DNA of 64,000 bases, from positions 16,370,038 through 16,434,037 of the forward strand of contig NC_088173.1 in the NCBI RefSeq assembly GCF_028769735.1, written 5' to 3'. This DNA comes from Zonotrichia leucophrys gambelii. Lineage: Eukaryota > Chordata > Aves > Passeriformes > Passerellidae. The translations under genes were made by a program, and so were the position numbers. The notes beneath the pieces were generated by a model that was given only the letters and a program-made list of their open reading frames with translations, ran no database searches and was not told the DNA's origin. This document shows positions 14,176 through 25,200 of this stretch, piece by piece (within the stretch, counting starts at the first letter, position 1; every line of letters starts with the position of its first letter).

Positions 14176-14981
14176 TGTGAGAGTCTGTCCGAATTTTCCC
14201 TCATCTGCCTCACAATCGTCCTCGGGAGACCACTGAAGAGAAGACCCCCCCCGTCTAGAATCTCTGGCTCTGAAGGAGAAAAGTCACATGCCAAAAGCCC
14301 TGAGACCTGAAAGCTCAGTGTTAAGCTATTGTTTTCACAGGTGTGTTTGCTGTATGCTAAGAAGGGGGCACCGTGCCCCGTTTGCAACAACAGCAGCTTT
14401 GGAAGCTGTCCCACCTCTCGGCCTGGCTGGACTTCTCCTGAGTTTCAGGTGGTCTCCCACAGAAGATCCTCACCTGTTTTACAACCACTGTGACAGAGCC
14501 CGGGGGAGGTGTGTGGGGGAGGCAAGCTGGCCAAAGCGAGATGTTTGCCTGCAGGTTGTGACCACTGAACCAAGAAAACAATGGCTCTCGCTTACTGCTG
14601 AGAACATGGACTACCTGTTACATCTGTTCCCTATTGTATCTGTTTCCCCCTCCTCACAATTTTCAATAATAAAAACCTCTGAGTTAGCTAGAGCCTTTCA
14701 GATCTCCCCAGCGTAGCAGGCGGACCCTCGACTGGACTGGACCAAAGGACTTCGTCTCTGCGTTGGTAGCTATATTCCCTCCCTCTCTCTCTTTCCTCAC
14801 TCTTTCTCTATCTTTTTTCTCTCCCTTAATCCCTCTATCGCATTTTTGCTGTGGTTATTTCAATGAAAATGTATGTATTTTGATTATCACTGCAACCCTC
14901 CTTGTACCGTGTTGGTTTTTGCACTCTGAGATCACTCCTATGAACCATCTGGTCATCTGTTCACTAGGACGGATCCTGACA
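14176..14981 (+). mobile_element. Solo LTR of an endogenous retrovirus, 806 bp
   Basis: The element begins TGTGAG and ends CTGACA, giving the TG..CA ends of a retroviral LTR, and it is flanked by a 5-bp near-identical duplication. An AATAAA signal lies at 14668-14673, about 60% of the way in, as expected for the U3-R border region, followed by a pyrimidine-rich U5. No gag, pol or env sequence and no second LTR are present, so this is the product of LTR-LTR recombination. The 5-bp duplication fits ERVL-like or some ERV1 elements; the family is not named. It sits inside a CR1 and is therefore younger than it. Confidence 0.85.
14668..14673 (+). promoter_or_regulatory. LTR polyadenylation signal AATAAA
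   Basis: AATAAA inside the solo LTR, on the same strand as AGA and about 1 kb upstream of its start codon. It would define the R region of the ancestral provirus. It could terminate any transcript entering from the left. Confidence 0.6.
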
Positions 14982-15462
14982 GACCCCAACACAGGAAAGA
15001 GGTTGACCTGTTGGAGTAAGGCCACACCAGGTTGATCAGAAGGATGGAGCACCTCTCCTAAGAGGAAAAGCTGAGATAGCAGAATAACTGGAGTTATTCT
15101 GCTTGGAAAGGCTTCAGGGTGACCTCATTGCAGCTTTCCAGTACCTGAAGGGAACTTACTGGAAAGATAAAGACTATTTATAAAGTGCAGGTAGTGACAA
15201 GACAAGGGGAATGGGCTCAAATTGAAACAGAGTAGGCTTAGATTGCATATTAGGAAAGAATTCATTAGTGTGAGGGTGGTGAGGGACTGGAACAGGCTAC
15301 TCAAGGAAGCTGTGCATGCCTCATTCCTGGAAGTTCAAGCCCAGGTTGGATGGGTCTCCGAACAGTTTGGTTAACTGGATGGCGTCCCTGCCTGCGGAAG
15401 GGGGATTGGAACTACGTGATCTCTAAGGTCCCTTCCCACCCAAACCATTCTATGATTCTGTG
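14982..15462 (+). mobile_element. CR1 LINE 3' end, second part of the split copy
   Basis: Starting with the right target-site copy GACCC, the sequence follows a CR1 3' end: GATCAGAAGGATGGAGCACC, GAGGAAAAGCTGAGA, GGTGACCTCATTGCAGC, a GACTGGAACAGGCTAC block and finally AAGGTCCCTTCCCACCCAAA. It ends in the diagnostic short terminal repeat ATTCTATGATTCTGTG at 15462. The CR1 terminus lies about 20 bp before the CpG island of AGA and 229 bp before its ATG. Confidence 0.9.
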
Positions 15463-15481
15463 AAATACAAACTGTATTTGT

Positions 15482-16210
15482 GGGCGCGGGCCTCGGTCTT
15501 TGCCGAGGGTGTAGCTCTTCCTAGCCACGATGCCGTTTCCGTGCCTGCAGAGCCCGACGCCGGGCTGCGGTCAGCGCCGGGCCCAGCCCGATTGGCACGG
15601 CCCGCGGGCAGCGCGCCCAGGGCCGGGCCGTGCGCGCCTGCGCCGCCGGCTTGGAGGCGGCGGAGCCGAGCGGGGCCGGGCCGGGCGGCGATGGCGGCGG
15701 GACGCGGCGGGGACTGGCAGGGAGTGACGGTCGCGCTCCTCTTCCTCGGTGTGCTGACGCCGGCGGGCGCCGCCTCAGCTGCCGCTCTGCCTGTAGTCAT
15801 CAACACCTGGGCGTTTAGGACGGCCGCAGACACAGGTGTCCCGGCGGGGCCCCGGGCTGCAGTGGGGCGGGTGGGGCGATGCTGTGTCTTTCGGGAGCGT
15901 CCTCCTGCTGAGGGGTTGCCGGGGGCACCTGGGTGTCGGTGCTGGTTAAGGAAGAACGAGTCTCTGAGGCGTGACTGGGCTGAAGCGTGGCCAGAAGGAG
16001 CGGGCTGGCTGCGGAGCCCGGCTGTGCCCGCCGCGCTGCCCCGTCACGGCTCAGGGGCAGCCCCGATGCCGGCGCGGAGGCGCCTCGGCCGGCTCGGGAA
16101 GGGTTATCCTTCCTATGGAAGGGCCCAGCGGCGGAGCTTGCCTCTCCGTCTCTCTGCCACTAGGAACCTGCGGGCCAATGGTTTCGCTTTCCGCGATGGG
16201 AAGTAACGCT
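15482..16210. promoter_or_regulatory. AGA: CpG-island promoter of AGA
   Basis: GC content and CpG density rise sharply after the CR1 end and stay high through exon 1 and the first 370 bp of intron 1. No TATA box is seen near a plausible start, as expected for a housekeeping lysosomal gene. TGCGCGCCTGCGCC at 15631-15644 resembles an NRF1 site with one mismatch. The transcription start cannot be fixed from sequence. An ATG at 15530 with A at -3 opens a 65-codon frame that overlaps the AGA start codon out of frame; it matters only if transcription begins upstream of it. Confidence 0.8.
15691..15835 (+). CDS. AGA: AGA coding exon 1
   Basis: Residues 1-49, ending in phase 1 at CACAG|GTGTCC. It encodes the signal peptide (run [11 protein letters not shown], then a small-residue cleavage zone) and the beginning of the alpha chain, [10 protein letters not shown], whose Trp is a substrate-pocket residue in the human enzyme. 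The N-terminus before the hydrophobic run is Gly/Ala/Arg-rich, reflecting the CpG island. Confidence 0.95.
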
Positions 16211-19200
16211 AAAAATACCGATCAAAACCCCAGAAACTAAAGAGGGGAGTTACGAACTGTGAAAAAGACATGCTTTTGTTAATAATGTGGTTTGCACTCT
16301 TGTGCAGTGTTATTTAAGGCTTTGTTGTTTTGGTTTTTTTGAGATTATAGTTATATTAATAGTTATATTATTAATAGTTATATTAATAGTTATATTATTT
16401 CTTTGAAACTGTTTTGTGATGTGTTATTGACAGTAAAAGCAGGCTTTCCTATGGCAACATACATTAGCTGTGAATAGTAATTTTTAAAGACTTGCAGATT
16501 ATTTTCTTACAGTCGAGTTGGAAGTAACCCCTTACTACAGAATGCCTGCTTGTGAAACGAGTTGCCAGTAAAGCCTTTTAATGGTCAGAAGTGAAATACA
16601 GTCATGAAAATTGCAAGGCCCTTGGCTTTGCAGCTTCTGAAAGCCTGTGCTAAGGCTTAAAGGTAATAGGTAATACACCAACAAAGGTAATAGGAATCAG
16701 ACGATACTCATCACACTGACGTTTGTAATAGACGCAAGCATATGTGGAGTTGGATGCATAGTATTAAGTCTTATTTTTTCCCTGGTGCAGGCAACTTCAT
16801 GTAGTAGTGAAGCATCTGTGATGATTAGGCTTCTTGGCATATGCTGCCTCCCCTGTGCTGGGTCTGTCAGGTGATGGAGTGCCAGAGCCAGCACAAATTG
16901 GAGTAAGCAGGACTGTGATTGTCAGTGGCAGCAAGCTCAAGCACCTTAGAAGATGTTGCCTGAGGTCCATCCTTGTGAAATCTATCTGCAATGCCTTCAG
17001 GCTCAGTGTATCCAAGTCATGTCATTTGACACATCTGCAGTGTCTTACAAAGCTGCACCATGATCTAGATCCTGAAGAATGGAGCACCAAGGGTTGAACA
17101 GGACAATGTGGAGACTTAATTTCTTATGTATAATTTTCACTTTGCTTTTGTGCTGATGTAGATTTATACCTTTTTATTCTGCAGTTGGACACATAATACT
17201 CTCATACGAAGCTTTTGAGAGCAGGTTTTTTTTTTTTTTTTGGCCTTTTTTTGGTTCTTTTCTTTTGCGTTGGAAGATTTTTTTCCTCCCTCTTTCTTCT
17301 CCCAGAAGGCTTTAAACGAGTGGTGATAAAGCAATGATTGGTCTGGACAGAGAAGGGCATTTGATCTAGAGAACTTGTGATAATGGTTAATAAATAATAC
17401 CTCAGTCAAAAGAAAAGCTCTGTTTCTCAGTGAGAAATACTAATCAGATATGCAAGGAGAAGAATATTTAGAAAAGTGAATAGTGAATTTAGAAAATATA
17501 ACCAATTCTTTGATTATATTTATATTTATATTTATATTTATATTTATATTTATATTTATATTTTGACTTCATAATCTGTAATTTATAGTTTACTGGTTTT
17601 TATTCACTTACGTAATGCACCTGCATCATGTTTATCTTCAAGCAGCAGTGGAAACTCTTTTCCCTGGTGACATTTAATTATTTGTGTTGATTACAGCTTG
17701 GAGAGTATTGGAGTCGGGAGGTTCAGAGCTGGATGCGGTCGAGAGAGGCTGTGGCCAGTGTGAGATCGATCAGTGCGATGGCAGCGTGGGCTACGGAGGA
17801 AGCCCGGATGAGAGTGGAGAAACAACTCTGGATGCAATGATTATGGATGGGTAAGGAAACTGTACAGAGAAGAGAATGATCCCTGCTGTTATAAATGACT
17901 CAGACCCCAAGTGGGAATGCATTATAAGAGTTTTATTGAGAAGAATAAAAAAGTTCACAAAGCAAAAGGGGCAGTGCTGTTAGCGTAGCCGAACACCAGA
18001 GGCTCATCTGGCAGCTCCATGTTTTATACCCCTGGTGTTCCATCAGCTTGCTGCACATCTGTTTTCATTTTACATAGTCTCGCCCCATGTCACTCTCCTG
18101 GGTGCCCACACAGTTTGATCAGTGTGATCCTCAGGGCCATCACTGGATGAGTTCCGCTGCTTTTAAGGTCGTGTCTCAGAGGTTAGACCAGCAACAAACA
18201 GTCTGTGCAATATGAACTCACAAACCCACACCACAACACACAGAACCATCCTCATAACCAGGCCACTGCAACAATATCAACCACTCCACAGCACATATCA
18301 CTATGTCAATATTGACAACATCATAATATTGAATTATCAATATAATTAGTGATATCAATTCATGCAACACCCAGTGAAAACCAACTTCCATTAACTTGTT
18401 TCTCACACCTGCCATTTTTAGTGCACTTAAAGGTTGTTACAGGATCTTGGTGCTTTGGGGCTGACTATGGAGGTCACTAATTTGTGGAACAAGACAAAAT
18501 AACGTATCTGATTGTGGAAGAGTAGGAAGTGACTCTTCGCTTGTAGTGCATTAATCCAGTTCTAGGGTATAGCAGCTGAAACAGATGGTTTGTAGCATTG
18601 TTAGCTTTCCCTTTACATTCAGTCCATAAATATTTCACTTTTGGAGCAATTGTCTTCAATAATTTATTGCAAATGTGTGGTTCATGTTTTGAGTTTATGT
18701 AACAAAATAGTTACTCTACTGAAAATACTGCTGTGAATGGAAGTACTATTTCTTGAGCAGTATCTCTGTGCCTGTGAAAGGAAACAATATATGTAGGAAG
18801 TCTTTCCCTACTAATATAGTGACATCTGTCTGTGGCATAGAGCAATTAAAGCATTATGGTAAAGAAGCAAGCTTTTTGATCTAGATGAGAATAGATTTTG
18901 TCTAGTAAAAAGTATGCAATTATTCTTGTAGTTATAATAAGTTTTAAATATTCCTTGTTTCCAGCAACACTATGGAAGTTGGGGCTGTTGCAGATCTCAG
19001 GCGTGTGAAAAATGCGATTGGTGTAGCACGAAAGGTCATTGAATACACTAAGCATACATTACTAGTGGGAGAGTCAGGTAATTATTCCTTTAACTCTTTC
19101 CAAGTCAAACCCTCATTTTAAAACACTTCATAGTAAAATTGCCATATTTTCATCTTGGTAATACAGGTAGAAGAATTTCTTGACAATCAAATCAATCTAC

Positions 19201-22200
19201 TCAGATAGTTCAAAAGTGTTTATTCTTCCATTCTGTGTCCATGAAACAGGTTTATTTTTAGACAGAAAAAATAGTTGTATGTTTTTTCCATTGGCTTAAC
19301 TGCAAATATTGACTTGTAATCCCAAGGCTAATATCACTGATAACCAAGTTACCAAAGACGATTTATTAAAAGACACCATAAAAACTGTTAGATGTAAGTA
19401 TTGCATTTAAAACCAGTAACTTTTTCTAAGGAATGGCAGAATTAATAGACACTGGAGTTAATTTCTAATATTTTGGTATATGCTGAGTGTGATTAGTGTA
19501 TTTCATAGTTTAAAAGTATTAGTGAGAATTTAAATGAAAAAAAAACTCATTAAAGGCTGTACTACCAGACACAACAAAAGAGCAATAGCAAATTGGAGGA
19601 TTAGTTGAGCTTTTTAAATACAGGCTGCTGTTGGTAGAGTAGTACCAGTTTCAAAAAGAGCTGTTCATTCCCCATAGGTGTGTTAGTGGTGAACAGGTTT
19701 CTTGGCTTTAAAGAAGCCTGCTCTGAGCCTGTACCTGCTCAGAAAGAAATATGCAGATAAGTGTGGAAAATGGCACCTGAGCATTAATGGTGATTCAGTT
19801 GCTTTGAAATTGATAAGAAAAGATAAAATGTTCTTGAAGTAATTAGCATGTGCAAAAGTAAGTGCATGAGCAATTTTTTGGTGGAGTAAAATGAAACCAT
19901 TTTGGGAGGTGAGGATACAATTTGACTGAAGGTCTGAACAGAGAAACATGCAGATTCTGTTTAATTTAAGGCAATTGACCATGATGATGAGTGACTTTTC
20001 TAAGAGAAATTTCTCATGTAGTGCAGAAAAAGAAATTGTTCAGGTGTTAAATAGTGGAGGGAGAAATACTTCTAATACTTGTTTGCCCCTCATTGCTAGT
20101 TACCATAGTATTTTTAATTTTAATCTGAAAAATGAACAGATAAGGAAAATGAAGAAACAGAAGGATTAAAGTGCTGATTTTAGATACATCTTCCAAGCTA
20201 AGAAGATAGCTCTTTGCTTAATGGAGGGATATGGACAAGTTTATTGTGCTGAATACTTACTGTCAGTGATAGCTTGCTCAGAAGAAAACACCTAGCAGTC
20301 ATGGCAAAAGAAAGATGTGAAAGCTAAAGATTCATCTGAGTAAAAATCGGAGATGGTATTTAATTGTAATGAATTAATGAAAACAGTGGAGAAATTGAGA
20401 AAGACTATTTATTTTGGAGAAATTTTTTTTTGTGGAAATCGGAACTTGGATAAGATAAACTCTGGTTGTCTTCACCAGATGAAGATGAATAAAAAGAAAA
20501 TCCATATGAACCTTCAAACAGGCATGTGAGAAAACAAAATAGAAATACTTGTATTTCTAAATAGAAGTACTTGTATTACAGAAAAGATAGCTAGAACAGT
20601 AAAATCTTTTCATATAAATGCTTGTAATCTCTGTAGGCATTTTTTATTCAAGATGCAAAATCAAGAACTCTGCTTTCTGGAATAGAAAAAATGTTTCAAA
20701 AGCTATGAAATAATTCTTGATAAACATGCACAAGCACAATTTTATCTTAGAAAAAAAAACAAAACAAAAAACCCCAAAACAAAACAACAACAAAAAACCC
20801 CAAATTCTGCCTGTTTGTTCTATTAGTGGGAAAGTATTTATTTAATTGAAGCTGTCAATTTTCTTTTCCTCTGAGTGCTGATACTTGTGTCAGTTTTTAA
20901 GAAAAGCATAGAAAAGCAGTCCAGAAATAATTGAAGGCTTCTCTTAATTCTTGGACTGGATAAGTTTGTTCACCTGTGTATTATAGTGACATTATTATCA
21001 AGGATAGATAATATAAATTCAAGCAGCTGCACCTAGCAACAGTATCTGTTACTGGGTAATATCAAAGGTATCTACAGCTAAAAGATGACAGAAGAGGTGA
21101 TCTTTTTTCTTTTCCCTTTTCCTAATGATAAGTCATTCTTAGAAGTGTAGCATTCTTTCATTGCTTGTGTTGGTATTTCTTTTGCTCTCTTGTCACATAC
21201 TATATTAATTTTCAAAACAAGGAAGCAGTCACTTCTAAAGCTGCTAGGACGAAGTGTAATGTGATGTAAGCTGGTGGATTGCTTTCTTCAGGTATCAGTT
21301 TTAATGACAAACATGGTGTTATGTTATTTATATTTAATAAAAACTTGCTTTTTAGGGAAAATACACTTATATTTTTATGACTTATTTATTTCTGTGATGC
21401 CTAGGCTGTTCTTGCTTCATACCTTTGTGTCCAGTTGATTAACAGAGTTGAATTTGTTTCTCTTTCAATGGCAAAACTTTTATGTCACTGCCTGTGAAGC
21501 AAGAGTTGGCTACTGCAGTTCTAGATTATTCTAATGGCGGAAACTGCTCCCTGAAGATGTATTTCTCATCTCCAAAAAGGATGTCAAATTTCTTGATTTC
21601 TAAAAAAGCAAAACATGAATACATTATCATAAAACCCATAAATCTGTGAATAAATCAGTGTTTCTTTTTTATTTCGTTCTTACTTTTCAAGCCTCCCTGT
21701 TTGCTGTAAAAATGGGATTTCCATATGAAGATTTAACTACTCAGAAATCCCTTTCGCTGTATTCAGAGTGGCTCAATCAAAGCTGTCAGCCAAACTACTG
21801 GAAGGTACAGTGCAGTAATAGCAGTGGAGGGGGGATTTAGAAAGTCATTAGTGCCTCTTCCTTTCAGCTTATATTGAAGTTACCCTTTACATGTGAAGAA
21901 AAACAATTTTTGTCTATTATACAGAAAAAACTTGGTATTACTAAGCACTTGGCAGACTTGGCAGTGTGTGTGTCTAGTTATAATTTCTTAGCTCCTGCTG
22001 CTTTTGACCTTGCTGCAGCAATGTTTTGGTGTGGGAGTTAATTAGTTCTTGATTGGGACAGGACTTACCAAAATAAACAAAGCAGTGCATGTATTTTTTG
22101 ATGCATGTATAAATTTCTGGAAAAAAATCTTACAGTAATAATTAAGATCTTTAAATAGCTTAGAGGCATTATGCAGACCGACGAATACATCAGGTTAATG

Positions 22201-25200
22201 CAGATGTCCATTAAACTTGCCTGTTGTGGTGAGCTTGGCTTGTTGTTTGAATGGGGCTTTTTTTTGCTCTTGGGTGTTATAGAATTCTACATGTTTGTAC
22301 ACTGGTTTGGGGTTTTTTTGACCAGTCAGTTGAGCAAAAGAGAGTCCTTAATTTGAACAACGTAACTTTTCCAGGAAAATCGTTTTACTGTGTTATGCCA
22401 GAAATCAGTCTTTATTCATGAAGCAAAACCATTTTTGGGATCTCTCAGTACATCTCTGTGGTCTAAGTACTGGACATCTAATGCCTTTATGGTAGATTAT
22501 AGGTATTGACTAGAGTATTTTTTAATTTATCTGTATTGAATGTGTTAAATTATTCATACAAATCACAAACTAATTACAGAATGTGGTGCCAGACTCTTCA
22601 AAGTCCTGTGGACCGTATAAACGGCGTGAAGAAGTAACTTATAAAGAGGAACAGACCAGCTCACAAAGAAATGTTCATAACCATGATACTATTGGTAACA
22701 ACTTTTGCTAACTCTGATGCTGATCTTTTTTTCCTCATTCCTCTAACAATTAAATCATACTTATTTTAAGAAGAGTATTTAATATAGGAATTATTTTCTG
22801 TTTATAGGGGTTTCAAGATTCTGTTACTTATGTGTTAGGATGGAATGCCTATAAGTAGGATTTGTTTTTGTTTTTTTCAAGTTCACTGGCTGCACAGACG
22901 CTTGCTTCATTTTTTGCCATTAACTCTTGTTCATTGCCCTGCTGCTTTTCCCATAGATAGCTTGGCATAATTGCTTGACCACTTGTGGATGCTTAGGAAA
23001 CTGACTAAGTTTAAAATAATTATGTTTGTCTTGATTATGATGCGCTGTCACCACCAACTTAAAAGGCCTTGCAGTGGTAGAAGAAATGAGTATACCGTTA
23101 GTCCTGTTGCCAACTAAAAGCAGTGTTTTTCATGCTCCTTAAACTTATAAAGTTTGCTTTCATTTTTATTCTATTCTGGCTTTCTTCTAAATCAGTAAAT
23201 TTCTACAGAAACTAACATTAAAAGAAGTTAGCAGTAGCAGTCCGTAAAACTTCTGAGAGTTTACTGATTGAGGATTGTTAGTTGCTAAGACTGTAAGTTG
23301 ATTAATGAGTGGATCAGACAAAGGACTAGCGTAGTTACAGGTTCATGTCCTTCATATCTTTATACTTCGTAGTCTTGAAACTTGCACTTTTTGGTTTAGT
23401 TTGGATTTTTCTAAGTTTAGCAGTAACTTTTTGTCTGATGGTCTTTACAATACCAAGAATTAACAAGTTGTAAGTGCCAACTAAATAAATGTGCTAGTAG
23501 TGTCCCTGAATATGTTTTGTCCCTGTAGGTATGGTTGTAATTGGCGCGAGTGGAACTGTTGCTTCTGGGACATCTACTAATGGTGCAATCCACAAACTTC
23601 CAGGGTTAGTATCTCTGATTTTACAAAAAAGCCTTTTTCCCCACCTTGTTTCCTATGTTAAACTTGTCATTGGGACTTAAAACATTAACCTGTAGATCAC
23701 AAAATGGCTTTGCTTCTTTTTGTGCACTTGCCATAAATCCTAATATTGAGAAACTTATTCAGTTGCAAGAGTACGTGTTGCATTTGAGGGAATGCTTGTT
23801 TTTCAGCTTGGTTAATTCACCATATAGAGGCACTAACAACTGGCACAGTTGTGAGACAACTTGTAAGTCAAGGCACCAGGGACAAATAAGCATTTTGGAG
23901 AGGTGCAGTCTCCTAAGAAATGTACATAAAATCAGAGCCTCAGGCTTGTGTTATGTCTTTTAGATACTTTTTCTACACAGTTAGGATTATTGTCTGTCAA
24001 CCAAGTCAGACAACTTCTGGATTTAGCAACAAGTTATTGAACATATTAATGTCCCCAGCTGCTTACTGTTGCCCACAGGCTAAAGCTCACTGGCTTAACT
24101 ACTGTCAGTATAATAACAGACAATTATGCATTGGCGGTGGATTGAGCCTCAGGTCAGTCAGGTTATCACAGATCATTTTTACAGGTAGTTTAAAGACAAG
24201 ACTTTTGACTGCAATGAATTGACCTCTTTACCTGTTCTTTCCTCCTGTGGGTTTAATGCTAAGTCAGCTGGAGGCAGTAAGGCTGACAAAGTTTGGTTTT
24301 TACTTTCCATTGTTCACTACAGGCGTGTGGGAGATTCTCCAATAGCTGGAGCGGGATCCTACGCGGACAGTACAGCCGGAGGAGCTGCAGCCACTGGGGA
24401 TGGTGACATCATGATGCGCTTCTTACCCAGGTTTGTCCTTAGGGCAGACTTTGCTAGATTTCTGCAGCAAAATGTGGACTCAGCAAATGAAGAAATTGAT
24501 TAAAAATATGGTCTGACTTAGTGGCTGCTGAAATTGGGAGTAAAGGAAGGAGTGGAAGGGGAAAGAATAGTAGCAGAACCAAGTTACCCTTTTGATCTGT
24601 TTTACAAGAAGAGGCTTAAATATCTTGGTGACAGATCCCTTAATACTGCCAAGCTGTGAGCAAACAGGCAGTGGGTAATGAGTATATTTCCAACCTGTAT
24701 AGTTTTTAGCAGAACCGATTAGCTTTCTCTCCAAAGCATTTTGTGTTTGGGAAAGTATCATAAATTGTAGAAAGGATGAGCTGTGGGTCTCAGCTCACTC
24801 AGGAGGTATCACTGCAGCAATCCTTTGTAATTGCATCTAATTTGGAACTGAAAGAGGTGTTTTAGTGTTGTCACAGTGGTTGCATACACTGTGTAGAAAT
24901 AGCTCTCTTCATGAGCGTCCTCGTGGGTTAGTCTCAGTAGGAATCAATTATGGAAGGCCATGCTGAACATAATGGGCACTGATGCTTGAAGGATAATATA
25001 GAAATGGCCTTCATATCACTCAGGCAACTTCTCTGAAACTCTGGCAGCCAAGAAAGCCTGCTAGCTGTTGCATATTTACAGATGTTGTCAGTGAATTTCA
25101 AGCTGTTCTGAGTTGGTCTTTCAAATACAAGGCAGTTGACAACTTCATGAATCATCTGTCTTGTCATACAAGATACCAAGGTGAGTAGTGAGTTGGTCTC

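Noticed and set aside
13758..14414. A 218-codon open frame on the - strand
   Set aside because: It crosses the CR1 and the solo LTR boundary, has no recognisable domain and is antisense to the repeats, so it is a chance frame.
15460..16206. Long open frame running through AGA exon 1 into intron 1
   Set aside because: It opens upstream without an ATG, contains the true AGA start at 15691, and reads past the good GT donor at 15836. Homology to AGA ends exactly at that donor.
18218..18415. Small - strand ORF in AGA intron 2
   Set aside because: It lies within the solo LTR, and LTRs of this kind do not normally encode protein here.
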